Assembly: GCF_038502225.1 (NCBI RefSeq) | Contig: NC_091307.1 | Span: 23,640,115-23,704,114 of the forward strand | Source: Cherax quadricarinatus | Lineage: Eukaryota > Arthropoda > Malacostraca > Decapoda > Parastacidae | DNA: 64,000 nt | Direction: 5' to 3' | In this document: positions 15,375 to 28,531 of the stretch, piece after piece | How the letters are laid out: the number at the start of each line of letters is the position of its first letter | Numbering within the stretch: position 1 is the stretch's first letter | The notes under the pieces: generated by a model | The model's database searches: none | What the model saw: only the letters and a program-made list of their open reading frames with translations | What the model was told of the DNA's origin: nothing | Translations under genes and position numbers: made by a program

Positions 15375-17075
15375 CACTCACTTATTTGTACTCCTGTTTG
15401 TGGTTGCAGAGGTCGAGTCTTAGCTCATGGCCCCACCTCTCCACTGGCCGCTACTGGGTGTTTCCTTCCCCTGTCTGTGTGAAGAGCCATATCATACCTT
15501 ATCTTAAAAATATGTATAGGATTCTGCCTCTACGGCTTCATTGTTTATGCTGTTTCATTTTCTAATCATTCTGAGGTTAAAGAAGTATTTCCTAACATCT
15601 CTGTGACTCATCTGTACTTATAACTTCCAGGTTTGTCCTCGTGTACTTGAGACTCGCATCTCGAACAGATTTACCCTGTCCAACCTTTCGATTACTCGTA
15701 GTATTTTGTACATCGTAATCATGTTATTCCTGGTCATTTTGTTCTCTAATATCATCAGATTTAGCTTGTTCAGCCTCTCTTCATTGCTCTCCTCATTACT
15801 CATAACCCCTTAACTCATTGCAAATCTTTGCATTTTTTCCAGCTTCTTGACATACTTCATCAGATGTGGTTCCATACTGGTGCTGCATACTCCAAGACGG
15901 TCCTGACAGATTCCGTATTTAGTGTCGTGAGTGGCTTCTTGTTGAGATTCCTGGAAGTTATCCCTAAATATACAAGTCTTGCATTTGTCGCGGCAGCTAT
16001 TACTTTGATGTGCACCTCAGGCAATATGTTCAGAATTGTGCTCACTCCAAGGTCCTTTCTCAGAGAGATTTGCACTCTTCGTCACCCGAACTTACATTCC
16101 GTTTCTGGTTATCTTTGCTCTTTCCCGATTTTCATAACTTTGCTTTTTCCGTGGTTAAATTAAGGTGGGTTGTCAGTCCAATATTACAGCTTGTCCAGCT
16201 TCATTTGTAGGCTATCCTGGTCTGACCAAATTAATGTTAGCATAAATAACTCGTCATGATTGTGACCAGATATAAACATGTAAATAATTCATTACCTTTG
16301 TAACTTGTTCAGCAATCAAAACTTTGAGGTCCAGTCCCTGGACCTATTATGTACCTCTGTATTATTTTGACTCCCGCCCACAGGATGAGTATGGGGTGCA
16401 TAATTAAAACGTTAAACTAACTCCTTTTTGTATTCTTCTCAAAAATTCAGGTGATCAGCGATCAGGGAAAATCTCTGACTCAATTTCTTGTCCTGCATTT
16501 ACGTACACAAGAAACAGCAGTGGTTCCAGTATCAACCCCTGTCACACCCATTCCGACACTTCTTTCCAAGCAATAACTGTTTTCTTTCTGTTAAGTTTGT
16601 ATCTACTGAAGTGGTGTCTCTGTCATCCTTCCCTGCTCCACTAGCTTTTGCCACAGTCTCTTGTGCAGTACTATATCGAACGTCTTCTTACTGTCCAAAA
16701 ATATATATTCCACCCATCCCCCCCTTCTCTCTCTCTTACTTGCTTTGTTGTAAGAACTCAAACACATTTATGAAACGGGATTTACCATCGCTGGCTATTG
16801 TTCATGAGCATTCTCCTTTCCAGGTGCTCCACCATTCGTCTCCTAATAATCTTCTCCATAACTTTGAATTATATGCATGCTAGTGACACTGCCCTCTAAT
16901 TTAACATTACCTATCCGTGCCCTCCCTGAAATATCAGGACCACATTTGTGGTCTTCCACACCTCTTGTAACTGCCTTATTTCAAGTGACTGGTTGAAGAT
17001 AGTGGTTAGTGGTTCACGCAGTACTGCTCCTTCTCTCAGAAAACAGTGAGAAATATTGTCTGTTCTTGGTTCGTC
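15375..17075 (-). pseudogene. decayed CR1-like LINE, copy 4
   Basis: A diverged relative with many indels. Minus-strand fragments at 15618-15803 (NLMILENKMTRNNMITMYKI) and 15860-16075 (KDLGVSTILNILPEVHIKVI) match the family A C-terminus. Further RT segments extend to about 17075. It is split by a nested LINE 3' end at 16240-16428 and is the oldest member of the train. Confidence 0.8.
16240..16428 (+). mobile_element. nested 3'-end fragment of I-like LINE family 2
   Basis: Contains TCATGATTGTGACCAGAT, GGTCCAGTCCCTGGACC, CCCGCCCACAGGATGAGTAT and GGGGTGCATAATTAAA, in the same order as 40695-40985. It lies inside the CR1-like copy, whose alignment resumes on both sides. Confidence 0.8.
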
Positions 17076-17275
17076 TTAGGAAGATACCATGCAAAACTGA
17101 ACCATTTGTAACATGTACAATAGTTTACTTCTCTATGTTGATGGAGCAACTGTAATTACTACATGGTATAAAATAGTGTCAATCCTCTGGTAACATCACG
17201 GCGTGTTTACATAGCTGTGAGAGTGGACAAAGCTGTATTCGCCTGCTGAGTTTCCCTAGTCAACAGCCAGGTTCG
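17076..17275. other. short unassigned spacer
   Basis: No coding signal. Contains AGGTTCGATTTCC (about 17270), a possible isolated B-box remnant. Confidence 0.4.
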
Positions 17276-20134
17276 ATTTCCAGGTCCACCTACTCACTTT
17301 CCAAGTTCACCTACTCACCTGCCAGATTCATCTACTCACCTGTCAGGTGTACCTGCTCACCTGCCAAGTTCACCTACTCACCTGCCAAGTGCATCTACTC
17401 ACCTTCCAAGTTCACCTACTTATCTGATAAGTTCACCTACTTACCTGCCAGGTTCACCTACTTACCTTCCAAGTTCACCTATTCACCTGCCAGGTTCTCC
17501 TACTCACCTGCCAGGTTCTCCTACTCATCTTCCAGGTCCACCTACTCACCTGTCAGATGTACCTGCTCACCTGCCAGGTTCTCCTACTCACCTGCCAGGT
17601 TCTCCTACTTATCTTCCAGGTCCACCTACTCACCTGTCAGATGTACCTGCTCACCTGCCAGGTTTGCCTACTCACCTGTCAGGTTCACCTATTCACCTGC
17701 CAGGTTCACCTACTCACCTGCCAAGTTCATCTACTCACCTTCCAAGTTCACCTACTCACCTGCCAAGTTCACCTACTTACCTGCCAGGTTTACCTACTTA
17801 CCTTCCAAGTTCACCTACTCACCTGCCAGGTTCACCTACTCACCTTCCAAGTCACCTACTCACCTGCCAGGTTCTCCTACTCACCTGCCAGGTTCTCCTA
17901 CTCACCTGCTAGGCTCACCTACTTGCCTTTCAAGTTTACCTACTCACCTGCCAGGTTCACCTACTCACCTTCCAAGTTCACCTATTTACCTGCCAGGTTC
18001 ACCTACTTACCTTCCAAGTTTACCTACTCGCCTGCCAGGTTCACCTACTTACCTTCCAAGTTCACCTACTCATCTGCCAGGCTCTCCTACTCATTTGCCA
18101 GGTTCACCTACTTACCTTCCAAGTTCACCTACTCACCTGCCAGGTTCACCTACTCACCTGCCAGGTTCTCCTACTTACCTGCCAGGTTCTCCTACTCATC
18201 TGCCAGGCTCACCTACTTGCCTTCCAAATTCACCTACTCACCTGCCAGGTTCACCTACTCACCTTCCAAGTTCACCTACTTACCTGCCAGGTTCACCTAC
18301 TTACCTTCCAAGTTCACCTACTCACCTGCCAAGTTCATCTACTCACCTTCCAAGTTCACCTACTCACCTGATAAGTTCACCTACTTACCTGCCAGGTTCA
18401 CCTACTTACCTTCCAAGTTCACCTATTCACCTGCCAGATTCTCCTACTCACCTGCCAGGTTCTCCTATTCACCTTCCAGGTCCACCTACTCACCTGTCAG
18501 ATGTACCTGCTCACCTGCCAGGTTTACCTAATCACCTGTCAGGTTCACCTATTCACCTGCCAGGTTCACCTACTCACCTGCCAAGTTCATCTACTCACCT
18601 TCCAAGTTCACCTACTTACCTGCCAGGTTCACCTACTTACCTTCCAAGTTCACCTACTCACCTGCCAAGTTCATCTACTCACCTTCCAAGTTCACCTACT
18701 CACCTGATAAGTTCACCTACTTACCTGCCAGGTTCACCTACTTACCTTCCAAGTTCACCTATTCACCTGCCAGATTCTCCTACTCACCTGCCAGGTTCTC
18801 CTATTCACCTTCCAGGTCCACCTACTCACCTGTCAGATGTACCTGCTCACCTGCCAGGTTTACCTACTCACCTGTCAGGTTCACCTATTCACCTGCCAGG
18901 TTCACCTACTCACCTGCCAAGTTCATCTACTCACCTTCCAAGTTCACCTACTTACCTGCCAGGTTCACCTACTTACCTTCCAAGTTCACCTACTCACCTG
19001 CCAAGTTCATCTACTCACCTTCCAAGTTCACCTACTCACCTGATAAGTTCACCTACTTACCTGCCAGGTTCACCTACTTACCTTCCAAGTTCACCTATTC
19101 ACCTGCCAGATTCTCCTACTCACCTGCCAGGTTCTCCTATTCACCTTCCAGGTCCACCTACTCACCTGTCAGATGTACCTGCTCACCTGCCAGGTTTACC
19201 TACTCACCTGTCAGGTTCACCTATTCACCTGCCAGGTTCACCTACTCACCTGCCAAGTTCATCTACTCACCTTCCAAGTTCACCTACTCACCTGCCAAGT
19301 TCACCTACTTACCTGCCAGGTTTACCTACTTACCGTCCAAGTTCACCTACTCACCTGCTAGGTTCACCTACTCACCTGCCAGGTTCTCCTACTCACCTGC
19401 CAGGTTCCCCTACTCACTTGCCAGGCTCACCTAATTGCCATCCAAATTCACCTACTCACCTGCCAGGTTCACCTACTCACCTTCCAAGTTCACCTACTTA
19501 CATGCCAGGTTCACCTACTTACCTTCCAAGTTCACCTACTTACCTACCAGGTTCACCTACTTACCTTCCAAGTTCACCTATTCACCTGCCAAGTTCTCCT
19601 ACTCACCTGCCAGGTTCTCCTGCTCACCTTCCAAGTCCACCTACTCACCTGTCAGATGTACCTGCTCACCTGCCAGGTTTACCTACTCACCTGTCAGGTT
19701 CACCTATTCACCTGCCAGGTTCACCTACTCACCTGCCAAGTTCATCTACTCACCTTCCAAGTTCACCTACTCACCTGCCAGGTTCACATACTCACCTTCT
19801 AAGTCACCTACTCAATTGCCAGGTTCACCTACTCACCTGCCAAGTTCATCTACTCACCTTCCAAGTTCACCTACTCACCTGCCAGGTTCACCTACTCACC
19901 TTCTAAGTCACCTACTCAATTGCCAGGTTTACCTACTCACCTTCCAATTTCAGCTACTTACCTGCCAGGCTCACCTACTTGCTTTCCAAGTTCACCTACT
20001 TACCTGCCAGGTTCACCTACTCACCTTCCAGTTTCAGCTACTTACCTTCCAAGTTTACCGACTCGCCTGCCAGGTTCACCTACTTACCTTCCAAGTTCAC
20101 CTACTCACCTGCCAGGTTCTCCTACTCACCTGCC
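17276..20134. repeat. 21-bp minisatellite with a 336-bp higher-order repeat
   Basis: About 136 units of a 21-bp motif such as CACCTACTCACCTGCCAGG plus TT. Two alternating sub-types (CCTGCCAGG and CCTTCCAAG) are intermixed. A block of 16 units (336 bp) is repeated at least three times between about 18400 and 19400 with very few differences. Because 21 is a multiple of 3, frames stay open (up to 603 codons of PTHLPGS-type repeats). No start context, splice signal or amino-acid conservation supports a protein. Confidence 0.95.
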
Positions 20135-20162
20135 AGATAATACAATAGGAGAACAAGCAGTA

Positions 20163-23100
20163 ATTCAGTGGAGCTTTATCACCCACAGTGGGGCTTTATC
20201 ACCCACAGTGAGGCTTTATCACCCACAGTGGAGCTTTATCACCCACAGTGGAGCTTTATCACCCACAGTGGGGCTTTATCACCCACAGTGGGGCTTTATC
20301 ACCCATAGTGAGGCTTTATCACCCACAGTGGAGCTTTATCACCCACAGTGGAGCTTTATCACCCACAGTGGGGCTTTATCACCCACAGTGGGGCTTTATC
20401 ACCGACATTGGGGCTTTATCACCCACAATTGAGCTTTATCACCCACATTGGGGCTTTATCACCCACAGTGGAGCTTTATCACCCACAGTGGTGCTTTATC
20501 ACCCACAGTGGGGCTTTATCACCCACATTGGGGCTTTATCACCCACAGTGTAGCTTTATCACCCACAGTGGGGCTTTATCACCCACAGTGGGGCTTTATC
20601 ACCCACAGTGGGGCTTTATCACCGACATTGGGGCTTTATCACCCACAATTGAGCTTTATCACCCACATTGGGGCTTTATCACCCACAGTGGAGCTTTATC
20701 ACCCAGAGTGGAGCTTTATCACCCACAGTGGTGCTTTATCACCCACAGTGGGGCTTTATCACCCACAGTGGGGCTTTATCACCCACAGTGGGGCTTTATC
20801 ACCGACATTGGGGCTTTATCACCCACAATTGAGCTTTATCACCCACATTGGGGCTTTATCACCCACAGTGGAGCTTTATCACCCACAGTGGAGCTTTATC
20901 ACCCACAGTGGTGCTTTATCACCCACAGTGGAGCTTTATCACCCACAGTGGGGCTTTATCACCCACAGTGGGGCTTTATCACCGACACTGGGGCTTTATC
21001 ACCCACAATTGAGCTTTATCACCCACATTGGGGCTTTATCACCCACAGTGGAGCTTTATCACCCACAGTGGAGCTTTATCACCCACAGTGGTGCTTTATC
21101 ACCCACAGTGGAGCTTTATCACCCACAGTGGGGCTTTATCACCCACAGTGGGGCTTTATCACCGACATTGGGGCTTTATCACCCACAATTGAGCTTTATC
21201 ACCCACATTGGGGCTTTATCACCCACAGTGGAGCTTTATCACCCACAGTGGGGCTTTATCACCGACATTGGGGCTTTATCACCCACAGTGGGGCTTTATC
21301 ACCGACATTGGGGCTTTATCACCCACAGTGGAGCTTTATCACCCACAGTGGGGCTTTATCACCGACATTGGGGCTTTATCACCCACAGTGGGGCTTTATC
21401 ACCGACATTGGGGCTTTATCACCCACAGTGGAGCTTTATCACCCACAGTGGGGCTTTATCACCGACACTGGGGCTTTATCACCGACATTGGGGCTTTATC
21501 ACCCACAGTGGGGCTTTATCACCCACATTGGGGCTTTATCACCCACAGTGGAGCTTTATCACCCACAATTGAGCTTTATCACCCACAGTGGGGCTTTATC
21601 ACCGACATTGGGGCTTTATCACCCACAGTGGGGCTTTATCACCGACATTGGGGCTTTATCACCCACAGTGGAGCTTTATCACCCACAGTGGGGCTTTATC
21701 ACCGACATTGGGGCTTTATCACCCACAGTGGAGCTTTATCACCCACAGTGGGGCTTTATCACCGACATTGGGGCTTTATCACCCACAGTGGAGCTTTATC
21801 ACCCACAGTTGGGCTTTATCACCCACAGTGAGGCTTTATCACCCACAGTGGTGCTTTATCACCCACAGTGGAGCTTTATCACCCACAGTGGAGCTTTATC
21901 ACCCACAGTGGGGCTTTATCACCGACATTGGAGCTTTATCACCCACAGTGAGGCTTTATCACCCACAGTGAGGCTTTATCACCCACAGTGGTGCTTTATC
22001 ACCCACAGTGGAGCTTTATCACCCACAGTGGGGCTTTATCACCCACAGTGGTGCTTTATCACCCACAGTGGAGCTTTATCACCCACATTGGGGCTTTATC
22101 ACCCACAGTGGTGCTTTATCACCCACAGTGGGGCTTTATCACCCACAGTGGTGCTTTATCACCCACAGTGGAGCTTTATCACCCACATTGGGGCTTTATC
22201 ACCCACAGTGGTGCTTTATCACCCACAGTGGTGCTTTATCACCCACATTGGGGCTTTATCACCCACAGTGGTGCTTTATCACCCACAGTGGTGCTTTATC
22301 ACCCACAGTGGAGCTTTATCACCCACAGTGGAGCTTTATCGCCCACAGTGGGACTTTATCACCCACAGTGGGGCTTTATCGCCCACAGTGGAGATTTATC
22401 ACCCACAGTGGGGCTTTATCACCCACAGTGGGGCTTTATCACCCACAGTGGGGCTTTATCGCCCACAGTGGAGATTTATCACCCACAGTTGGGCTTTATC
22501 ACCCACAGTGGGGCTTTATCACCCACAGTTGGGCTTTATCACCCACAGTGGGGCTTTATCACCCACAGTGGGGCTTTATCACCCACAGTGGAGCTTTATC
22601 ACCCACAGTGGGGCTTTATCACCCACAGTGGAGCTTTATCACCCACAGTGGGGCTTTATCACCCACAGTGGGGGTTATCACCCACAGTGGGGCTTTATCA
22701 CCCACAGTGTGGCTTTATCACCCACAGTGGGGGTTATCACCCACAGTGGGGCTTTATCACCCACAGTGGGGCTTTATCACCCACAGTGGAGCTTTATCAC
22801 CCACAGTGGGGCTTTATTACCCACAGTGGGGTTTTATTACCCACAATGGAGCTTTATCACCCACAGTGGGGCTTTATCACCCACAGTGGAGCTTTATCAC
22901 CCACAGCGGGGCTTTATCACCCACAGTGGGGCTTTATCACCCACAGTGGGGCTTTATCACCCACAGTGGGGCTTTATCACCCAGAGTGGAGCTTTATCAC
23001 CCACAGTGGGGCTTTATTACCTACAGTGGGGTTTTATTACCCACAGTGGAGCTTTATCACCCACAGTGGAGCTTTATCACCCACAGTGGGGCTTTATCAC

Positions 23101-23312
23101 CCACAGTGGAGCTTTATCACCCACAGTGGAGCTTTATCACCCACAGTGGGGCTTTATCACCCACAATGGGGCTTTATCACCCACAGTGGAGCTTTATCAC
23201 CCACAGTGGGGCTTTATCACCCACAGTGGAGCTTTATCACCCACAGTGGAGCTTTATCACCCACAGTGGGGCTTTATCACCCACAATGGGGCTTTATCAC
23301 CCACAGTGGGGC
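20163..23312. repeat. 20-bp minisatellite with a 180-bp higher-order repeat
   Basis: About 157 units of GGGCTTTATCACCCACAGTG. A nine-unit (180-bp) pattern marked by ACCGACATTG and CCCACAATT variants repeats between about 20620 and 21240. No unit changes length until about 22670, where two units lose one base each. The 1011-codon frame is a by-product, since the unit has no stop in any plus frame. It begins 28 bp after the end of the 21-bp array. Confidence 0.97.
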
Positions 23313-23399
23313 ATCAGGTCAGTAGTAAAGTCTGGTTATACACGATCTCTCCTGCAATAAGGAATTATCTGCTTAGAGTGTAGTTAAATAAATTTTTAC

Positions 23400-23930
23400 T
23401 GGCCTATTGTCACTCTTGTGTTCACAACTCGGGGACTCACTGTATTCCTGGCTTCATCAATCATGTTGTACCTACTCCTCAAACTGTGTATTATACTCTG
23501 TTTCCAGCTCTTGTTCCTGCAGATGGTTGCACCTGTCAACACAGTACTTCCTGTCATGCTTTCCATTTATGTATTTAAATTTCCCTCTATTGCTGCTCCC
23601 TGTCTCCGGTTCCCTCGTTTCCATCTGTCTGTTTCTATCCAGTCGACTCTACCGAGTAACTTGCACGTCGTAATCATGTCTCCTCTGTTTCTCCTCTCTT
23701 GCATCATTATGAGGTTTACCTCCTTGAGCTTCCCTAGATCATTCCTCTTGGCTCCTGGACTAGTATTGTTGCGGTTCTCTAGACTTTCCATAGTTTCTGG
23801 ATATCCCATCCAGTTACTGTCCAGACCACGAGATGTTCTCCTGACCTGCAGTTTTCGATACACACACAGGCGCAGGGCGACGCTACACACCTTCCTCACC
23901 ACTGGTCGTATCATAGCACACTCAAACGCG
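23400..23930 (-). pseudogene. decayed CR1-like LINE fragment
   Basis: The minus-strand translation at 23567-23995 contains NLIMMQERRNRGDMITTCKL, matching TTLEDRRDRGDMITTYKI of family A. The rest is degenerate. Confidence 0.65.
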
Positions 23931-24017
23931 TAACTTTTAAAGAGAGGAAAATTTTTTTCGTGAACCGGATCCGTGAGTGTGAGGAGCGGCGACACCTGGC
24001 AGCTCCAGGGTCAGCAC

Positions 24018-24052
24018 TATATAAGGTGAAGAGGTCTTGCAGGAACTCATTC
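24018..24052 (+). promoter_or_regulatory. core promoter: TATA box plus arthropod initiator
   Basis: TATATAAG at 24018-24025 is followed by TCATTC at 24047-24052, which fits the arthropod initiator TCAKTY. The initiator A (24049) lies 31 bp after the first T of the TATA box, the canonical spacing. A perfect splice donor follows at 24127. I infer an RNA polymerase II promoter reading rightward. Confidence 0.6.
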
Positions 24053-24126
24053 TTGCCTGAGCAGCCACGACGGCAACATAGTCCTAGTCCTCTGAATTAC
24101 TTCTCCCCTCTTATACTCCAGACGAG
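24049..24126 (+). other. probable untranslated first exon ending in a splice donor
   Basis: The 78 nt between the predicted initiator A and GACGAG|GTAAGTC contain no ATG, so this would be a 5' UTR exon. No downstream coding exon can be assigned in this window. The following kilobases are microsatellite and LINE, which would then be intronic. Confidence 0.45.
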
Positions 24127-24861
<735 letters not shown>

Positions 24862-25860
24862 GAGTCTTCTGGCAGGGCTGCATCTGCTCTTGTTGCCACC
24901 TCCCTAGTTAAGAACGATAATAAATTTGTTGAGTTAGGCATAAGAATTAACAACTGGGCATCTACACTGCAAACTGAATTGTTTGCAATCCTAATGGTGC
25001 TAAAGTTAACCTATGACACTGAGCTTGACTCTATCATCATTACTGATTCTATGTCGTCATTGAAGGCTCTTGACTCATATAATGACTCCAACAACATGCT
25101 CATTGGAGAAGCCAGGTGTAGATACTCAAAAATCAGGGACAAAGGAATTAATGTATAATTGCTATGGATCCCATCATACATTGGATTACTCCTTCATGAT
25201 AAAGTTGATATGTTAGCCAAGAAGAGTACCCAGAAGGAGAATGTAGAATATAACTTTGGTATAACTGTGTCTAGCATTAGGAATAATATTAGGAGAGAAG
25301 TAAATAATGAAAATGATTGTTATAGGAATGCAGTTAGAAGCCTGAGTAGATCTATAACCCACTATGATAACATGAACGTGGATAAGTATGTTTATGGAGC
25401 AACTTGCAATGTGAACAGACTGACTGATGTTGTAGTGGCCAGGCTTAGGCTTGGTTACAAGTACTTCTGGCAGTTTGGGAGACACACAGATGATGATCAA
25501 ACTAAATGTAAATTATGTGATCAGGCATATGGTCACTCTCTTGAACACTATGTGCTTAATTGTCCACTTATTGAGGAATACAGAGACAGACAGTATAATA
25601 ACCTATGTGACATGTCAAGATATCTTATTAATGTAAATAAGATACCAGAAATACTAAGCAAATTTCCTAAATTTGCTTGTAACAGATAAGTGAACTGTAG
25701 ATATATAGATAAATAAAAACCCATATGTACACCTGTTAACCCTTTTGGGGCCTAGTTCCTAGGCCTTTTCTGTATCCATATGCTCTTGTGCTACCTTCCA
25801 CAGGATGGATATGGGGTGCACAATAAACTAGCCACTTCGGTGGCAAAATCTAATAGTCTT
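24862..25860 (+). pseudogene. I-like LINE family 1, 5'-truncated copy (RNase H region)
   Basis: Nearly identical to the reverse complement of 31690-32680. It encodes the RNase H domain from ASALVATSLV onward, with catalytic-site strings LQTELFAI and ITDSMSSLKA, then the C-terminal CKLC-x7-H-x4-C knuckle region. A nonsense codon (TAA, 25156-25158) replaces Gln in NVQLLW, and one Tyr codon of the CYYRN run is missing near 25322. The 3' UTR holds CTTCCACAGGATGGATATGG, GGGGTGCACAATAAA and GCCACTTCGGTGGC. Confidence 0.92.
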
Positions 25861-26620
25861 TACGGGGGTCGAGACTCAGCTCTTGGCCCTCTTCTTGATC
25901 TTCAGTTAGCCGATATTACTGGTTCATGGGTTTTGTCAAACCTTTTTGTAGCACTTTCCACTTGTTTACCACCCAATGGCTGAAGAAGTGTTTCCTAAGA
26001 TCCCTTTAACTCATCTGTTTTTTAGCCTCTGCCAATCCTTTATGCCCCTGTGCTTCTTGTTTCACAAAGTATGCCCTTGTCTGCTCTGTTTAATCATCTT
26101 AGTATCTTGTATATCGTTATCATGTCTCCCCTGGTTCTTTTCTCTTCTAAGTTTGTTATATTTAAATATCTAAGACTTTCTACATAGTTTAGACACACTG
26201 TGTCGTTTGTGACATTTATAAAGAACATATTTTCATCTCAGTAAATGACATAGAGCGCATAATCTTATTCATAAAGTTGTCGGTATATTTTACCTATGAT
26301 ATACATTCCGAGTATACTCTGTACAGGTGTGCACAATGTTAGTGCTGACACTTAAAGTGGGACTTACGTAGTGTAATGTGTGTTGAGTCTTCGTTGTCTA
26401 CCTTGCATGCTGTGCCAGTGTTAAGGGTGCATGTGTACCTGGGGAATATGCTCGGCGTAAAGCTCACTCCCAGACCCTTCTACTCGCACACTCTTCGTAG
26501 TTCTTTCTCTTTTGGTTCGCACTTTGTTTGCGTTCTTACTTTGCATTTCTTTGGACTGAACACCAGTAGCAACTTGTCTGATCACTCCTGCAGGCTCTTC
26601 AGGTCTTGGTTTTAGAAACA
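25861..26620 (-). pseudogene. decayed CR1-like LINE fragment
   Basis: The 3' portion (GGGGGTCGAGACTCAGCTCT, then AATGGCTGAAGAAGTGTTTC) and the 5' portion (GGGGAATATGCTCGGCGTAA) are recognisable at the nucleotide level against family A. No frame survives. Confidence 0.7.
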
Positions 26621-26654
26621 CACTTAAACAAGCACTAACATTATAAAAGCAGCA

Positions 26655-26915
26655 GCTTCCTCACAACAGAGGAGTCACGTGACCTCATTGTCTACCTGAC
26701 CTCATCTCAAAAATGTCACTTTTCAGGTCACAGTGTGTCACTCTCGACTCTCTGTCTGTATATATACTGTTATTTTTAAACTTTGTATGTTAGAAGTGAT
26801 CAAGATCCCAAGAGCGAAACGTTTGCTAATATGTCATAGTGTTTGTTTACGTGTCTTTCCAAACTAATTTTTTGGCATCTGTTACCCAGGTTTATACCAG
26901 ACTGTCTTCAGGTCT
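26655..26915 (+). mobile_element. Penelope-like element 3'-end relic
   Basis: Contains AGGAGTCACGTGACCTCATT, ATGTTAGAAGTGATCAAGAT, GCGAAACGTTTGCTAATATG and TTTACGTGTCTTTCCAAACT, collinear with the 3' end of the PLE at 48985-49250. It is diverged and non-coding. Confidence 0.8.
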
Positions 26916-26945
26916 TCTTGTAACTAGTCATTCTCCTCTCCTCTT

Positions 26946-26987
26946 ATTTTTCTTCTTCTTTTTTTTTTTCTTCTTCTTCTTCTTCTT

Positions 26988-27079
<92 letters not shown>
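26946..27079. repeat. (TTC)n-(TTA)n compound microsatellite
   Basis: A pyrimidine-rich stretch leads into TTC repeats, then TTA repeats. It follows the PLE relic. Confidence 0.97.
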
Positions 27080-27080
<1 letters not shown>

Positions 27081-28224
27081 TTCCGAATGTTAAGAACAGT
27101 GAGGGGTCCAGTACCAGACCTTGGGAACATCACCCAGATGTTACTGTGATGATAGCACCTTTCCCCCCCCTCTCCCTTCTCTCCCCCTTCCTTCCCTTTT
27201 CTCCCCCTTCCTTCCCTTCCCTTTCCCCTCCTTCCCTTCATTCACTTCCCCTTTACTTATCGGACGTAGGATCGAACCTCCACCACTCCCTGAGCTGACA
27301 AACTCACATGGGTTTAGAACTTATCGAAAATAGTAACTTACGAAATCTGTACAGCGTGACCACTGTCATTATTATTATCATTATCGTTGTCTCTCTCTCT
27401 CTGTCTCTGTCTCTCTCTCTCTGTCTCTCTCTCTCTCTGCGGTGGTTATGGTTAATAGAGTACATGATGGTAGCGGCATCATGGCACCTGGTGGAGAGTA
27501 TGACTCTCGTCAGTGTGAGGCGTAAACTGTTTTCTTTTTCCTGGTCTTCAACGCTCTCCTGCAGCTTCTTCAGTTTACTTTCAACACACCGCATACCTGT
27601 GACATTGTACCCGTTATTATACGCTCAGGTTCTAGGTGAATTTAATAAGTAGCTCCAGTCTTGGGTTTACTAGCGCCAGTCATGGGTTCACTAGCGCTAG
27701 CCAAGGGTTCACTAACACTGGCCAGACTTGGGTTTCACTTTCGACAGACAGTTTCTCCTGGGGAGTTAATGCCAGGCCAGACAGTGTGGCGCCTCCCTTG
27801 TTCTGCCGGGGACTTTTTTTGTATAATAAAAATGGACACTCCTGCATCAGTGGCTTCCCTGGCATGGAAAGGTCATGACTAAGGTTTTTTGAGTGAATTG
27901 GTGCAGCTTATAATAATATTTAGCTTGAAGAAGGGAGAGAGAGGGAACATTAATGGAAACATTGTTTCAAGACTACTGCACCACACCCTGACAGGTGTGG
28001 TGCCTCTCTACTGTGGGTACACCTGGCCTAGGGAAAGTATCCGGCCAGGTGTGGGTGTTTTCGCTTTTTTTATATATAAACTTTAAATAGACAATATTTT
28101 CCATTCATAATACAGGGAAAGCGAGGGCTTCAGATGGCCAGTCGTTCGCCGGCTCCAGAGTCACTATCAGGAATAGTAAAGTGTGGAGGAGTGTACAGCT
28201 CAGTTTGTTGGAGATTTGTCAACC
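27080..28224. other. no gene seen
   Basis: Contains a C/T-rich tract (27170-27250), a (CT)n tract (27392-27438) and a short 24-bp tandem series (27655-27735, GGGTTCACTAGCGCTAGCC). Small frames lack domain or splice support. Confidence 0.5.
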
Positions 28225-28400
28225 AGATGGTGTTGTAGCTCAGTTGTACAGTGGTCGGCTCACAACCAAATTGAACTGAGATGATTCTCGGGCTGAGTGG
28301 AAGGTATGAGCAAACTTCCTTGTCACCTGCTTATCTTATTGACCCAGCGGCAAGAAGGTACCTAATTGCTAATGGATTGTTGTTGGTCTCCTCCTAGTGA
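28225..28400 (+). mobile_element. old tRNA-derived SINE
   Basis: GTTGTAGCTCAGTTGTACAG resembles a tRNA D-arm/A box. A degraded B-box region (GATTCTCGGGC) and a body with AGAAGGTACCTAATTGC follow, matching the AATAGGTACCTGGGTG block of the SINE at 7745. Confidence 0.55.
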
Positions 28401-28531
28401 AGGTGCGCAGTATATATAAGCCATCTAGCTGGATTATCCTCGGTTAATAACTCAGGATACCATCTTTAAGATCGCTTAATTTTAAACGAGGCAATGATAT
28501 AACTTTTTGGCAGAGAAAGTGCCTCTCTAGA

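Noticed and set aside
18095..19906. 603-codon proline/serine-rich repeat frame
   Set aside because: Direct result of a 21-bp minisatellite (a multiple of 3). Other frames over the same DNA are equally open.
20348..23383. 1011-codon frame of ELYHPQWGFITHSGALSPTV repeats
   Set aside because: The 20-bp unit has no stop in any plus frame, so all three frames stay open. There is no signal peptide, start context or splice support, and two 19-bp units shift the frame arbitrarily.
23418..23933. 171-codon hydrophobic frame as a membrane protein
   Set aside because: It is the antisense of a decayed CR1-like LINE. LINE-homologous residues are on the minus strand.
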